A stretch of DNA of 64,000 nt from contig NZ_RJVQ01000003.1 of assembly GCF_003856525.1 (NCBI RefSeq), positions 1 to 64,000 on the forward strand, read 5' to 3'. The notes beneath the pieces are model-generated. The model searched no databases. It was not told the DNA's origin and saw only the letters and a list, made by a program, of their open reading frames with translations. Both the position numbers and the translations under genes were made by a program. This DNA is from Vibrio viridaestus. Its GTDB lineage: Bacteria > Pseudomonadota > Gammaproteobacteria > Enterobacterales > Vibrionaceae. Below are positions 29,347 through 39,882 of the stretch, piece after piece; the stretch's first letter is position 1, and the number at the start of each line of letters is the position of its first letter.

Positions 29347-29646
29347 TTCTTCTATTTATGTTCAACCCACTTATCTAAGCTATAGATTAGCGGATATTGA
29401 AGGAAAAGTGATAAATTTTATGAATTACATAGAGCTAAATGATATTGCTGGCAGAGATTAAAGAATTATTCCCCAAATCCTGTGTGCTAAATTTCAAATC
29501 AGTGTCAAAAGTTACGTTTAGTAAACATTTAAAGTGTTCTATAGATAACATCTATCAATGAAATTGGATAATTCCATTTAGTATTTTTACAAAATTCGAT
29601 CAAACTTAAAGCGATCAAAGCATATCTACCGTGCTAAGGAGATTAT
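29347..29646. other. AT-rich intergenic region
   Basis: 300 bp upstream of both the YvcK-like gene (minus) and the CBS gene (plus), so it must hold both promoters. I see no strong motif. Confidence 0.4.
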
Positions 29647-30063
29647 ATGGAATCGCTAAAAGTTAAAGACTACATGACTCATCATCCAATTACCTTTACA
29701 AAGGAGATGTCGCTAACTGCTGCATTGGACAAACTGATTGAGTCTGACAGTCTGGGTGGTCCGGTCGTTGATGATATTGGCAATGTGATTGGGTTTATTT
29801 CAGAGCAAGACCTGTTAGATAAACTCGTTAAGGTAAGTTACTACTGTCAAGATAGCTATGTAGTAGGTGACTGTATGAGCAACAACGTATTGTCGGTCAA
29901 CATCGATATGCCGATCATTGAGTTGGCTGATCTGATGAAAGTGGGTAAACCTAAAGTATACCCAGTTGTTGCAGACTCCCGTTTAGTCGGTTTAATCAAT
30001 CGTCGTGCGGTGCTAAAGGCAATTAATGAAAATCTGAAAAGTTGTTTTTCTCATCAGGTATAA
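29647..30063 (+). CDS. CBS-domain pair protein
   Basis: A 138-residue protein consisting of two CBS motifs and little else (residues ~5-60: VKDYMTHHPITFTKEMSLTAA; ~75-130: VGDCMSNNVLSVNIDMPI). Such stand-alone CBS pairs bind adenine nucleotides and modulate partners; the partner is not evident here. Good ribosome site (AAGGAGA). Monocistronic by position. Confidence 0.85.
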   Translation: MESLKVKDYMTHHPITFTKEMSLTAALDKLIESDSLGGPVVDDIGNVIGFISEQDLLDKLVKVSYYCQDSYVVGDCMSNNVLSVNIDMPIIELADLMKVGKPKVYPVVADSRLVGLINRRAVLKAINENLKSCFSHQV

Positions 30064-30081
30064 CCTGAATATTGAGGGGTT

Positions 30082-30097
30082 TGTGACATATATCACA
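30082..30097. promoter_or_regulatory. CRP site upstream of udp
   Basis: TGTGACATATATCACA is a perfect CRP palindrome (TGTGA-N6-TCACA), 116 bp before the udp start. E. coli udp is under CRP and CytR, so catabolite activation is expected here too. Confidence 0.88.
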
Positions 30098-30212
30098 TAT
30101 AATTGTCGTCCTGTTTTTCTGTTTAATTGAAAGTGTGATTTATGGTGCTTTATCCCTCCATGCTAAACGGTATGGTTGTGCTTGAGCATAGTTGATGCAT
30201 TTGGAGGAATTA

Positions 30213-30980
30213 ATGTCACAAACCGTTTTTCATCTTGGAATTAGTAGCGAAGACTTGCAAGGGGCTAAGCTCGCTATTATGCCTGGAGATCCAGATCGGG
30301 TTGAGAAGATTGCAGCTCATATGGACTCGCCAGTTCAACTAGCGAGACATCGAGAATATAACAGCTACTTGGTCAAACTTAATGGACTTCCAGTAGTCAT
30401 ATGTTCAACGGGAATTGGGGGGCCATCAACATCAATTGCAGTTGAAGAACTTGCTCAATTGGGTGTAAAGACATTTCTTCGTGTGGGCACAACGGGAGCA
30501 ATTCAGCCTCATATTTCTATTGGAGACATAATTGTTACCACAGGGGCTGTTCGTTTAGATGGAGCCAGTTTGCATTTTGCACCTATGGAGTTTCCTGCGG
30601 TAGCGAACTTTGATGTTATGGTTGCTATTAAGTCGGCGGTTGATGAACTCAATCTCAAAGGTCATACCGGTATTACGGCATCAAGCGATACGTTCTATCC
30701 AGGGCAAGAGCGATACGATACGTTTTCAGGAAGAGTCGTTAGACGATTCCAAGGATCCATGAAAGAGTGGCAAGAAATGGGAGTGCTTAACTTCGAGATG
30801 GAGGCAGCTACTCTTTTCACTATGTGTGCTAGCTCGGGATTAAGGGCTGGCTGTGTGGCGGGCGTTATTGTTAATCGTACTCTAGCCGAAACGCCCGATC
30901 ATGAATTGGCAAAAGCAGCAGAGTTAAATTCAATTAAGGTCGTTATAAAAGCAGCAGCTAAGTTACTCAAAACAGCTTAA
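30213..30980 (+). CDS. udp: Uridine phosphorylase
   Basis: Splits uridine to uracil and ribose-1-phosphate. Family features: [15 protein letters not shown] (phosphate binding), [11 protein letters not shown], and [13 protein letters not shown] for nucleoside binding. The frame is open from 30192, but ATG 30213 follows TTGGAGGAA and gives the normal 255-residue protein. A CRP site lies upstream and a terminator follows. Confidence 0.96.
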   Translation: MSQTVFHLGISSEDLQGAKLAIMPGDPDRVEKIAAHMDSPVQLARHREYNSYLVKLNGLPVVICSTGIGGPSTSIAVEELAQLGVKTFLRVGTTGAIQPHISIGDIIVTTGAVRLDGASLHFAPMEFPAVANFDVMVAIKSAVDELNLKGHTGITASSDTFYPGQERYDTFSGRVVRRFQGSMKEWQEMGVLNFEMEAATLFTMCASSGLRAGCVAGVIVNRTLAETPDHELAKAAELNSIKVVIKAAAKLLKTA

Positions 30981-31002
30981 ACTGCACATTGAAATGAATT
31001 AA

Positions 31003-31029
31003 AAAGGGAGATATGTCATATCTCCCTTT
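31003..31029. terminator. Bidirectional terminator after udp
   Basis: 11-bp stem AAAGGGAGATA/TATCTCCCTTT with loop TGTCA, between convergent genes, with A-rich left and T-rich right flanks. Confidence 0.88.
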
Positions 31030-31041
31030 CGCTTTTCTAGT

Positions 31042-31872
31042 TTAAGCTGTCATTAACTTTGGGAGAGGTTGGTACAAAGTTTCAGTCAGCTCAGTCAACA
31101 TATGATCGTATACGTGAGCAATGCTCAATGATATGTCTGCTGTTAACTGATACATTTCACTCATCGTCAGCTCAAGATTAACGTCATCGTGCAATTCAGC
31201 TAAAACTTGAACCGCTTTTGCGCAGGATGGGGCAGAAATCGAAAGTGGGCTGATTAACGCCATATGATTTAATTTGCGTCTTACTACATCAGAATAATGT
31301 TGTAAACGGACCCTGCCTTCTTGAGTTTCCATATCTTCTATGCAGATACGAAGTTGAGTGAGAGCATCCATTGTATCGATGATCTGCTGCCAGTTCATAT
31401 GGTATTCGTCACTTAGGTCTTCTCGATTGACGTCGACCAGCCATGCTAGCATTACTTCATCCATAAGAAACATGCAGTGCCGTATTGCTTTACCATGAAC
31501 CATCTGGTTTCGAGCAATATTGCGATCTTCCCATTCCGTGACCAAAGCTTTAAGTTTTAACTGCAAAACTCGGTACATAGGTTTATTGTCACCAGGAGCA
31601 ATCGATATCAGATGGTTCGTCTTATCTATCAAAGTATCCTGAAGATGTTCGACCTCGGATTCTCTTTGCTCACCGAACATTAATGAGTGATGAGTCGCAC
31701 TTCGATGCTGACGGCACAGGTATAATACCTGTCGTAGATCGATAAGGAGTTCGAATTTTTTTTGAAGAGTTGATTCACGCTGTTTGGCCAGATAGAACAT
31801 AAACCCCAATATGCCTACTGATATCAACATCGAAACGATAACAAACATAACCAACTCCTTGCTAGTATCCAT
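31042..31872 (-). CDS. Inner-membrane anchored protein of unknown function
   Basis: I do not recognise this gene with certainty. 276 residues: one N-terminal membrane segment (about residues 5-28, VMFVIVSMLISVGILGFMFYL) followed by a long, mostly helical cytoplasmic or periplasmic part. The stretch DLRQVLYLCRQHRSATHH recalls the start of NIT (nitrate/nitrite-sensing) domains, but no output domain follows. Start at 31872 is preferred for its AAGGAA; an upstream start at 31920 lacks one. Own promoter likely. Confidence 0.7.
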   Translation of the reverse strand: MDTSKELVMFVIVSMLISVGILGFMFYLAKQRESTLQKKFELLIDLRQVLYLCRQHRSATHHSLMFGEQRESEVEHLQDTLIDKTNHLISIAPGDNKPMYRVLQLKLKALVTEWEDRNIARNQMVHGKAIRHCMFLMDEVMLAWLVDVNREDLSDEYHMNWQQIIDTMDALTQLRICIEDMETQEGRVRLQHYSDVVRRKLNHMALISPLSISAPSCAKAVQVLAELHDDVNLELTMSEMYQLTADISLSIAHVYDHMLTELTETLYQPLPKLMTA

Positions 31873-32013
31873 ACTAATTCCTTCTATGCATAGATGGTGC
31901 CAGGAAAATACTTTATACAAATCAATGGTTTAACTTATGGTTAACAATTGATTTGCTTTGTTTTGGTGCAAGTTGACGTTGTGGATCGCTTTGATTAGTG
32001 CCTCCTTAATTGA

Positions 32014-32044
32014 AAATCCCCGATATTAGATATATCGGGGATTT
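32014..32044 (-). terminator. metG terminator
   Basis: AAATCCCCGATA/TATCGGGGATTT stem just after the metG stop codon on the minus strand. Confidence 0.85.
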
Positions 32045-32052
32045 ATTAGCGA

Positions 32053-34086
32053 TTACATAATTCTCATGCCAGGTTGAGCACCTTCATGTGGTTCAAGTAT
32101 CCACAATTCGCTGCCACCAGGGCCTGCCGCTAGTATCATCCCCTCAGACATACCAAACTTCATCTTTCTCGGTTTTAGGTTCGCAACCATGACAGTAAGT
32201 TTACCCACCAAGTCTTCTGGCTTGTATGCTGATTTTATTCCTGAGAATACTTGTCTCATTTCACCACCAATATCAAGCTGGAACTTCAAAAGTTTGTCAG
32301 CTTTTGGTACAGCTTCACATGAAACAATTTTTGCAACACGTAAATCGACTTTGGCGAAATCATCAAAGCTAATCTCTTCCGCGATGGGATCTTTACTCAA
32401 TTCTGTTTCTGGCTGAGCCGATGCTTTTTCCGCGGCAGCATCTTCTTTAGATGCGTCTATCATCGCTTCGATATTTTTGGGGTCAATGCGATTGAATAGA
32501 GCTTTAAATTTGGTTACCTCATGGTCAACCAGAGGAGAACTCAATGATTCCCAGCTAAGTTCTTGGTTCAAAAATGCTTCACTACGAGCCGCAAGTTCTG
32601 GCATGACAGGTTTGAGGTAAGTCATGATAACTTTAAACAAGTTAATACCAACTGAACATACATCTTGCAGTTCCTGATCTTTGCCTTCTTGTTTTGCAAT
32701 AACCCAAGGCGCTTTATCATCTACGTATTGGTTTGCTTTGTCAGCGAGTGCAGTGATTTCACGAATCGCGCGACCAAACTCACGTGTTTCGTAGAACTCA
32801 GAAATACGCTCTGCAGCCGCCGCAAACTCGTTGTAAAGAGCTGGTTCAACACAGGTTGCAGACAGTTTTCCGTCAAATCGTTTAGCGATAAAGCCAGCGT
32901 TTCGAGATGCGAGGTTAACGATCTTGTTAACAACATCGGCGTTGACACGTTGAGTGAAATCTTCAAGGTTAAGGTCAAGATCATCAATACGGCTATTTAA
33001 TTTAGCAGCGTAGTAGTAACGAAGACACTCAGGATCAAGATGGTTGAGATACGTGCTAGCCTTAACGAAAGTGCCTTTCGATTTTGACATTTTTGCACCA
33101 TTCACAGTCACATAGCCGTGAACGAATACGTTGTTTGGCTTACGGTAACCTGCACCATCAAGCATCGCCGGCCAGAATAGACTATGGAAGTAAACAATAT
33201 CTTTGCCGATAAAGTGATATAGCTCTGCTGAACTATCTTGCTTCCAGTATTCGTCAAAGTTAATGTCACCACGTTTATTACATAGGTTTTTGAACGACCC
33301 CATATAACCAATAGGCGCATCTAGCCAAACATAAAAATATTTACCAGTCTCACCAGGAATTTCAAAGCCAAAATAAGGCGCATCACGGGAAATGTCCCAC
33401 TGTTGTAGACCTGATTCGAACCATTCCTGCATCTTATTTGCAGTTTCTGCCTGAAGTGAGCCAGAACGAGTCCATGCTTTAAGCATGTCTTCAAATTTTG
33501 GTAAGTCAAAAAAGAAATGTTCTGAGTCTTTTAAAACTGGAGTTGCACCAGAAACGGCTGATTTCGGATTGATAAGTTCGGTAGGGCTGTAGGTTGCACC
33601 ACAGGCGTCACAGTTATCACCGTACTGATCTTCTGATTTACAGCTAGGGCAAGTGCCCTTAACAAAACGATCAGGAAGGAACATTTCCTTTTCCGGGTCG
33701 TAAAGCTGAGAAATTGTGCGGCTTGAGATGTAGCCATTTTCTTTTAGCTTGAGATATATGTGAGACGATAACTCGCGGTTTTCATCACTATGAGTACTGT
33801 GGTAGTTATCAAAACTGATATCAAATCCAGCGAAATCCTTCTGGTGCTCTGCGCTAACCGAAGCGATCATTTCTTCAGGCGTCATACCCATCTGTTGAGC
33901 TTTAAGCATTATTGGCGTGCCATGGGCATCGTCAGCACAGATGAAGTTTACGGTATTGCCACGCAGGCGTTGGTAACGTACCCAAATATCCGCCTGGATA
34001 TGCTCAAGCATATGTCCAAGGTGAATAGAGCCGTTTGCATACGGCAGGGCGCATGTTACCAAAATTTTTCTTGGATCAGTTGCCAT
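32053..34086 (-). CDS. metG: Methionyl-tRNA synthetase
   Basis: Charges tRNA-Met. HIGH-type motif [17 protein letters not shown] near residue 20; Cys4 zinc knuckle [18 protein letters not shown] near 145; [10 protein letters not shown] near 335; a C-terminal tRNA-binding (OB-fold, EMAP-like) domain from about residue 575 ([20 protein letters not shown]). The 677 residues match E. coli. It is divergent from mrp, as in E. coli. Confidence 0.98.
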   Translation of the reverse strand: MATDPRKILVTCALPYANGSIHLGHMLEHIQADIWVRYQRLRGNTVNFICADDAHGTPIMLKAQQMGMTPEEMIASVSAEHQKDFAGFDISFDNYHSTHSDENRELSSHIYLKLKENGYISSRTISQLYDPEKEMFLPDRFVKGTCPSCKSEDQYGDNCDACGATYSPTELINPKSAVSGATPVLKDSEHFFFDLPKFEDMLKAWTRSGSLQAETANKMQEWFESGLQQWDISRDAPYFGFEIPGETGKYFYVWLDAPIGYMGSFKNLCNKRGDINFDEYWKQDSSAELYHFIGKDIVYFHSLFWPAMLDGAGYRKPNNVFVHGYVTVNGAKMSKSKGTFVKASTYLNHLDPECLRYYYAAKLNSRIDDLDLNLEDFTQRVNADVVNKIVNLASRNAGFIAKRFDGKLSATCVEPALYNEFAAAAERISEFYETREFGRAIREITALADKANQYVDDKAPWVIAKQEGKDQELQDVCSVGINLFKVIMTYLKPVMPELAARSEAFLNQELSWESLSSPLVDHEVTKFKALFNRIDPKNIEAMIDASKEDAAAEKASAQPETELSKDPIAEEISFDDFAKVDLRVAKIVSCEAVPKADKLLKFQLDIGGEMRQVFSGIKSAYKPEDLVGKLTVMVANLKPRKMKFGMSEGMILAAGPGGSELWILEPHEGAQPGMRIM

Positions 34087-34244
34087 ACTTAATTATTCGC
34101 TTTATTTGATAGGTATAAATGTGTCCGACAATACTAACCGATGAGGCGTTACACGCCAAGGTTCAGCGGGGGGATTACCTCAATTTTTTCAGGGTTCTGT
34201 ATTGCATTGAGTGGTGGTAGCATACCAGAAACAGGAGGGCGGGT

Positions 34245-35312
34245 ATGCGACAATTTAAATGCAAAGAAGATTTTGTTGAGTGGTTGAGTGAATTTTATCA
34301 CTTCTCTCTTATTCCCGGGTGGGCAACGGTTCCCGGTTTTGTAAGTATAACTAATGACAAACTTGATATATCGATTCCTTTTGCAGCGGATTCATTAGTC
34401 GGAGAACTTACTGATTGGATATTGGCTCAGCAGGCAGAGTTGGATGTGTCGTTCCCATTTTCCGTTACATGCCGAGTGAAGCAACTCACTACCTCTTTGG
34501 GTAAGTATACTCGTGGTGTAAAGAACATTATTGCGGTTTCTTCGGCCAAAGGTGGCGTTGGTAAGTCTACGACTGCAGTCAATCTGGCGTTAGCCTTATC
34601 TTCAGCTAATTCCAAGGTGGGTTTGCTTGACGCGGATATTTATGGTCCTTCCGTGCCACTTATGCTGGGTACGAAATCTCAATCCCCTGAGGTTGTAGAA
34701 GAGAAATGGATGAAGCCTATCTTAGCCCATGGTATTTACACTAATTCTATTGGCTATTTGGTGAGCGATGATGAAGCTGCAATATGGCGAGGTCCAATGG
34801 CATCGAAAGCGCTGCAGCAGTTGCTCAACGAAACATTGTGGCAGGATTTAGATTATCTGGTCATCGACTTGCCGCCGGGTACTGGCGATATCCAGCTGAC
34901 CTTGGCACAACAAATACCGGTTACCACGGCTGTTGTCGTCACAACACCGCAAGATCTGGCGTTAGCAGATGCGAAAAAAGGCGTAGCAATGTTTGAAAAG
35001 GTTCATGTTCCTGTGGCCGGATTTATTGAGAACATGAGTTATCATATTTGCAGTCAGTGCGGTCATCATGACGATATTTTTGGTCATGGTGGCGTTGATA
35101 AATTAGCTCAGGATTTTGGTCTACCAGTCCTAGCTAAACTCCCATTGCATACCGATATTCGAGAAGATATTGATGAAGGGCGTCCTACGCTTATTCGTCG
35201 TCCAAAGTCTGAGCATAGTCAGATGTATCTGGAGTTGGCCGAATTATTAGCGAGTCAGCTATTCTGGCAAGGCAAGGTTAAACCAGACGAGATTCCAGTT
35301 ATGACCGTATGA
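34245..35312 (+). CDS. apbC: Iron-sulfur cluster carrier ATPase Mrp/ApbC
   Basis: P-loop NTPase that carries and transfers Fe-S clusters. The deviant Walker A is SSAKGGVGKSTTAVNLA; the cluster-binding CxxC is CSQCGHHDDIFGHGG near residue 265; DLPPGTGDIQLTL follows Walker B. An N-terminal ~90-residue region precedes the ATPase. Start preceded by AGGAGGG. Divergent from metG and upstream of udk. Confidence 0.95.
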   Translation: MRQFKCKEDFVEWLSEFYHFSLIPGWATVPGFVSITNDKLDISIPFAADSLVGELTDWILAQQAELDVSFPFSVTCRVKQLTTSLGKYTRGVKNIIAVSSAKGGVGKSTTAVNLALALSSANSKVGLLDADIYGPSVPLMLGTKSQSPEVVEEKWMKPILAHGIYTNSIGYLVSDDEAAIWRGPMASKALQQLLNETLWQDLDYLVIDLPPGTGDIQLTLAQQIPVTTAVVVTTPQDLALADAKKGVAMFEKVHVPVAGFIENMSYHICSQCGHHDDIFGHGGVDKLAQDFGLPVLAKLPLHTDIREDIDEGRPTLIRRPKSEHSQMYLELAELLASQLFWQGKVKPDEIPVMTV

Positions 35313-35477
35313 TGCAAATAGGCACATATTGATGTAATCGATTGTATGCGTGCTGGTGTTTTTTAGACCATAATTAATTGATACTTTTAGTTAAACTGAA
35401 CTGGTATCGCTGGTTGGTTATTACTATAATCACGCGCGAATTCATTCCACACCAAATCACTGACTGGGTGCACATAC

Positions 35478-36119
35478 ATGTCTGAAAACAATCAATGCGT
35501 CATTATCGGCATTGCTGGCGCGTCTGCTTCAGGAAAAAGCCTTATAGCAAGCACTATCTATAACGAATTACGTGCAAAAGTCGGCGACCATCAAATTGGA
35601 GTGATCACGGAAGATTGCTATTACAAAGATCAAAGCCATCTTAGTATGGAGGATCGAGTTAAAACAAACTACGATCATCCGAGTGCACTCGATCATAACC
35701 TGCTCTGTGAACATCTAGAGCAATTGATGCGTGGTGAAGCTGTTGATGTACCTGAATACAGTTACTCGGAGCACACTCGTACTTCACACACTAAGACGAT
35801 GACACCGAAGAAAGTTATTATCCTTGAAGGTATTCTGCTTTTAACCGATCCTCGTTTGAGAAAGTTGATGCATGCGACTATCTTTATGGACACGCCACTC
35901 GATATATGCCTTCTGCGTCGTGTTAAACGTGACGTAGAAGAAAGAGGAAGAACGATGGAATCGGTTCTGACTCAGTATCAAAAGACGGTACGCCCTATGT
36001 TTTTACAGTTTATTGAGCCGTCTAAGCAATACGCAGACATTATCGTGCCTCGCGGTGGTAAAAACCGAATTGCGATTGACGTACTGAAAGCGCATATAGC
36101 AAGATTATTAAAATCTTAA
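35478..36119 (+). CDS. udk: Uridine kinase
   Basis: Phosphorylates uridine and cytidine with GTP/ATP in pyrimidine salvage. P-loop [15 protein letters not shown] at the N-terminus; [12 protein letters not shown] and [13 protein letters not shown] are substrate motifs. 213 residues. Gene order mrp-udk-asmA is as in E. coli; udp, the opposing catabolic enzyme, lies in the same region. Confidence 0.97.
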   Translation: MSENNQCVIIGIAGASASGKSLIASTIYNELRAKVGDHQIGVITEDCYYKDQSHLSMEDRVKTNYDHPSALDHNLLCEHLEQLMRGEAVDVPEYSYSEHTRTSHTKTMTPKKVIILEGILLLTDPRLRKLMHATIFMDTPLDICLLRRVKRDVEERGRTMESVLTQYQKTVRPMFLQFIEPSKQYADIIVPRGGKNRIAIDVLKAHIARLLKS

Positions 36120-36205
36120 CGTTTTTTATACATAACAATACTTTATTTTTGTTTTTAATAGTGGCACCGTGGAGTGCCACTTTTTTTAGCTGAGGTCAGG
36201 TACTG

Positions 36206-38308
36206 ATGATAAAGAAATTACTGATTACGTTTGCTGTTTTAGTCTGTCTCATCGTTATTGCGGTCACGACACTGGTTTTTGTTGTTAATCCAAATCAATT
36301 TAAACCTTTGATTGTAGATGAAGTTAAAAAATCCACTGGGTTTGACTTAGCTATAAACGGCGATATTAGTTGGAAATTCTTCCCAACATTTGGCCTTGAA
36401 CTTGGCGAGATTCAAGTTAAGAACCCTGAGGGGTTTAGCCGTCCTAATTTAGCCAAAGTAGGTAATGTCTCTGTTGACGTCGCTTTGGTTCCTTTGATGG
36501 ATAACAAGCTAAAAATTGGGGAAGTTAACCTCGATGAGGCTGATATTCAGTTAGAAAAATTGAAATCAGGTAAAACTAACTACGAGATTTCGTCATCAGA
36601 TAAAAAGGCAACATCTGAGGTATCGACTTCTGATACATCTGTGAACACCACGTCTGAGTCTGACGCCCAAAGTAATCCCTGGGCAGTTGAAGTGGAAGGT
36701 GTTGCTATCAATCATGCCAGGTTTGCCATGATTGATAAATCGACAAACAGTACAACAGCCATAAAAGACCTGACTTTTAGTGTTAGGGACTTTCAGTTCG
36801 ATGCATGGTCTCCTTTCTCATTTAACGTTACTGGAAGCCTGAACGATCAGACGTTTGGTCTCGAAGGCAAGGGTGAGTTTAAAGTTGATCAGCAAGTAAA
36901 AAACTATGCTCTTAAAGATGTTGAACTGAGTGCAAACTATAAGACTCCTGACTTGAATATCGATGAGGCTACATTGGGTATCGCCTCATTTGAGCTAGGA
37001 AAACCGAGCCCCGTTCAGATGAACGTCTCGATGAAAGGTGATGGCGTTGCAGGTAAGATTCAAGGGCAAACGACTCTTTCTATTGATTCCGCATTTGATG
37101 TGATTCGTTTATCTGGATTGGCTTTGAAAGGGGATTTGTCGGGTAATACGTTACCGACAAATAAAGTAGAAGTTGATTTAAATTCGGATATTAGCTTTAA
37201 CAACTCAGCTCAAAAAGTGTCTGTGACCATTCCTCAGCTCCTTGTTAATGATATGAGTTTGGATGGGCAAATGAATGCTGTGCTTGGTGATATTCCTAAA
37301 GTTCGTTTTGATTTTCATAGTAATAAACTTGATGTTGATAGCTTATTAGGTCAAAAAGACGGAGCTGGTCAAGCATCTACTGGTGCTAAAGAAGTGACCG
37401 GAAGCGGTAGTACAACGAAAGTGGCTGAAAAAGAGCCGGATCTTTCTATATTGAAGCAACTTGATATTGCGGGTTCTTTACGAGTCGATAAGTTTAAGGC
37501 GAGCAACATAGAATTAAGCAATATTACGACTGCAATGCAGATTAATGATGGTAAAGCAACGCTGAGTAAATTTGGCGCCGATCTCTATGATGGAACCATC
37601 ACAGCGAAAGCATTATTAAATGGTACTAAAGCGACTCCCACATATAGTTTAGACGCTGATATCAAAAGTGTTCAGGTTCAACCATTGCTGGTTGCGGCGG
37701 CTGATAATGATATTTTGGAAGGAACAGGAGATATTACAGCATCTATCACGGGAAGTAGTCTAATTTCGGATAAACTGATGAAAAACCTACTTGGAACGAT
37801 TCAGGTTAAGTTCTCAGATGGTGCGATCAACGGTATCAACGTCCCTCAAATGATTCGAGTGAATTACGCCAAGTTTAAAGGGGAAACACTCTCCGAAGAA
37901 GATACGGTTAAGAAAACTGACTTTAGTTCACTAACCTCAACGATCAATCTCAAGGGCGGTGTAGCTTCAACATCGAACCTTGCGATGTCATCACCCCTCT
38001 TACGTATACATGGGGAGGGCAGTGCCAACTACATTGAGAAAACGACTGACTTCCTTGTACGTACCTCTGTCGTGAAGTCATTGGAAGGTCAGGGTGGAAA
38101 AAGTATTGACGAGCTAAGAGATGTAACGATTCCAATTAAAGTCACTGGTCCATGGGCGAAGCCAAAGTATCGATTAGTTTTTGATGATGTGCTTAAACAA
38201 AAAGCGAACAAAGAACTGGATCGAGGATTGGAAAAATTGGATGGCAAGATAAAAGATGAAAAAACAAAAGAGGCTGTAAACAGCTTACTAAAAGGTCTAC
38301 TCAAGTAA
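36206..38308 (+). CDS. asmA: AsmA family envelope protein
   Basis: Large protein (700 residues) with one N-terminal membrane segment (residues 4-27) and a periplasmic body rich in beta strands, the AsmA/VPS13-like bridge architecture. N-terminal NPNQFKPLIVDEVKKSTGFDLAINGDISWKFFP is the AsmA signature, and the C-terminal AsmA_2 region covers about 420-640. AsmA-like proteins help move phospholipids to the outer membrane. A Ser/Thr-rich low-complexity stretch lies near residues 130-155. Assigned to asmA by position after udk. Confidence 0.9.
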   Translation: MIKKLLITFAVLVCLIVIAVTTLVFVVNPNQFKPLIVDEVKKSTGFDLAINGDISWKFFPTFGLELGEIQVKNPEGFSRPNLAKVGNVSVDVALVPLMDNKLKIGEVNLDEADIQLEKLKSGKTNYEISSSDKKATSEVSTSDTSVNTTSESDAQSNPWAVEVEGVAINHARFAMIDKSTNSTTAIKDLTFSVRDFQFDAWSPFSFNVTGSLNDQTFGLEGKGEFKVDQQVKNYALKDVELSANYKTPDLNIDEATLGIASFELGKPSPVQMNVSMKGDGVAGKIQGQTTLSIDSAFDVIRLSGLALKGDLSGNTLPTNKVEVDLNSDISFNNSAQKVSVTIPQLLVNDMSLDGQMNAVLGDIPKVRFDFHSNKLDVDSLLGQKDGAGQASTGAKEVTGSGSTTKVAEKEPDLSILKQLDIAGSLRVDKFKASNIELSNITTAMQINDGKATLSKFGADLYDGTITAKALLNGTKATPTYSLDADIKSVQVQPLLVAAADNDILEGTGDITASITGSSLISDKLMKNLLGTIQVKFSDGAINGINVPQMIRVNYAKFKGETLSEEDTVKKTDFSSLTSTINLKGGVASTSNLAMSSPLLRIHGEGSANYIEKTTDFLVRTSVVKSLEGQGGKSIDELRDVTIPIKVTGPWAKPKYRLVFDDVLKQKANKELDRGLEKLDGKIKDEKTKEAVNSLLKGLLK

Positions 38309-38327
38309 ACCCGCTCTTCATAAGAGT

Positions 38328-38364
38328 AAAAAAGCCTGAACATCATTATGTTCAGGCTTTTTTT
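38328..38364. terminator. Bidirectional terminator after asmA
   Basis: AAAGCCTGAACAT/ATGTTCAGGCTTT stem flanked by A-run and T-run, between convergent asmA and btuR. Confidence 0.92.
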
Positions 38365-38395
38365 CAACGATAACGTACAACCGTGTTTCTAGCTA

Positions 38396-39001
38396 TTACC
38401 AGTCGATGCCTCGGCGGGCTTTTAAACCCGATTCGAAAGCATGTTTCACGTTCTTAACTTCGGATACCGTATCTGCAAGCTCGACAATTTCTCGGTGTGC
38501 AGCACGACCCGTGATCACAACGGACTGCTCTTCTGGGCGGGTTTTTAACGCTTCCAGAACTTCTTCAAGCTCAATATAACCGTAGTTAACCATGTATGTC
38601 AGCTCATCAAACAAGATGACATCAATAGACTCATCTTTTAGCATGCGCTTACATTCTTGCCAAACAGCTTGTGCCGCTGCGGTGTCAGCTTCTTTATTTT
38701 GGGTTTCCCAAGTAAAGCCTGTTGCCATCACCTGAAATTCAACATCAAGCTTTTCCAGGAGATTTTTTTCTCCGTTATCCCATGTCCCTTTGATAAATTG
38801 AGCAACTGCACATTTTTGTCCGTGACCTACTGCGCGGGTTATGATCCCAAATCCAGCGGTCGACTTTCCTTTGCCGTTACCAGTAACGACCAAGAGTAGC
38901 CCTCTTTCTTCTTGCGCAGCAGCAACTTTAGCATCTACGCGCTCTTTTACTTTTTGTTGTCTTTCTTTATATCTCTGACTTTTGGCGTCTTCGTTCGACA
39001 T
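38396..39001 (-). CDS. btuR: Cob(I)alamin adenosyltransferase
   Basis: Transfers adenosyl from ATP to corrinoids to make adenosylcobalamin (CobA/BtuR type). P-loop VVTGNGKGKSTAGFG near residue 40; ILFDELTYMVNYGY is the conserved nucleotide/corrinoid region; the C-terminal FESGLKARRGIDW is the family end. Start ATG at 39001 follows AAAGGA. The neighbouring riboswitch-controlled CbiM-type gene makes this a small B12 locus, although a terminator separates them. Confidence 0.95.
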   Translation of the reverse strand: MSNEDAKSQRYKERQQKVKERVDAKVAAAQEERGLLLVVTGNGKGKSTAGFGIITRAVGHGQKCAVAQFIKGTWDNGEKNLLEKLDVEFQVMATGFTWETQNKEADTAAAQAVWQECKRMLKDESIDVILFDELTYMVNYGYIELEEVLEALKTRPEEQSVVITGRAAHREIVELADTVSEVKNVKHAFESGLKARRGIDW

Positions 39002-39105
39002 CAACTCAATCCTTTCTTCGGTCTGCTAGTGTCATTCTAACGTAACTTTAATCAGGCAAAAACCTTGAAATAATCGCGGTCTATAGATTAGAAAATAACA
39101 AGTTA

Positions 39106-39131
39106 AAAAAACGCCCTTTAATAAAGGGCGT
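39106..39131 (-). terminator. cbiM-like gene terminator
   Basis: ACGCCCTTTA/TAAAGGGCGT stem with one-base centre, followed by six T on the minus strand; it separates the permease gene from btuR. Confidence 0.88.
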
Positions 39132-39155
39132 AAATGGAAAAAGACAGTTTTGAAC

Positions 39156-39833
39156 TTAAACAACATTATATAACCTGTAATCTACAAGATGCTCAGGAGT
39201 ATGTTTATGCAGGCGTTTTGCAATTGCCAAGACGACAATGTCAATGACAGGTTCAACAAAAATAACACTCATATAAGCGCCACCGAATAGGGCGATATCA
39301 TGAATATTTTGCGTCGAAAACCCCTGTCCATAAATGGCCCAAAAAGCGACCCAAATAACAATTCCACCCTGATAAACAACAGAAAGGCGCAGTGCCTGAC
39401 TGTATTTAATATCGACATAAGCAATACTCTCATCCACCATCCTATTGGCAAAGACTGACATTGCAAAGAGTGGAACTAGTAGAGTTGTTACATTCATTCC
39501 AAATTGAGGCAGGTCGAACGGTGCAAACACAAGACCTTGCGTCAGTAATCCTAAGGTCAACCCAGTCCCGGCTGCTGCAGATCCAAAAATCAGAAACAAA
39601 GATGAACCAAGGATTAGATGAACTTCGGATACGCCAATTGGCTGGTGGGGAAGAAGTTGGAAAAAGCTTAAGACCAATAATGTTGAAATTACTGATTTCA
39701 GAATAAATGAAAAACTGCCAGATTTGTTGATGTCAGATCGGACTTGTTTGGTGAGATAGCCGATTGCGAAGGCCGCTGTCGCGTAGCTGAGTATTATTTT
39801 ATCTGGGCTGACTATTCCCGGCTCAATATGCAT
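39156..39833 (-). CDS. CbiM-family energy-coupling-factor permease (cobalt/nickel type)
   Basis: A 225-residue membrane protein with about six segments. The N-terminus MHIEPGIVSPDKIILSYATA matches the CbiM group, where the free N-terminal amine and His2 bind Co2+ or Ni2+. Normal CbiM works with CbiN, CbiQ and CbiO; none is in the window. It is preceded by a cobalamin riboswitch, so B12 level controls it and cobalt (for corrinoid synthesis) is the likely cargo. Start has AGGAG six bases upstream. Confidence 0.85.
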   Translation of the reverse strand: MHIEPGIVSPDKIILSYATAAFAIGYLTKQVRSDINKSGSFSFILKSVISTLLVLSFFQLLPHQPIGVSEVHLILGSSLFLIFGSAAAGTGLTLGLLTQGLVFAPFDLPQFGMNVTTLLVPLFAMSVFANRMVDESIAYVDIKYSQALRLSVVYQGGIVIWVAFWAIYGQGFSTQNIHDIALFGGAYMSVIFVEPVIDIVVLAIAKRLHKHTPEHLVDYRLYNVV

Positions 39834-39882
39834 ATATGACTCCTGTTTCCTACATCCCCGTAGGTTTGAACAAAGAAGATAA

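Noticed and set aside
28453-29646. Expectation of moa (molybdopterin) genes next to the YvcK-like gene
   Set aside because: The adjoining sequence holds only a 300-bp gap and a CBS-domain gene; nothing moa-like is present in the window.
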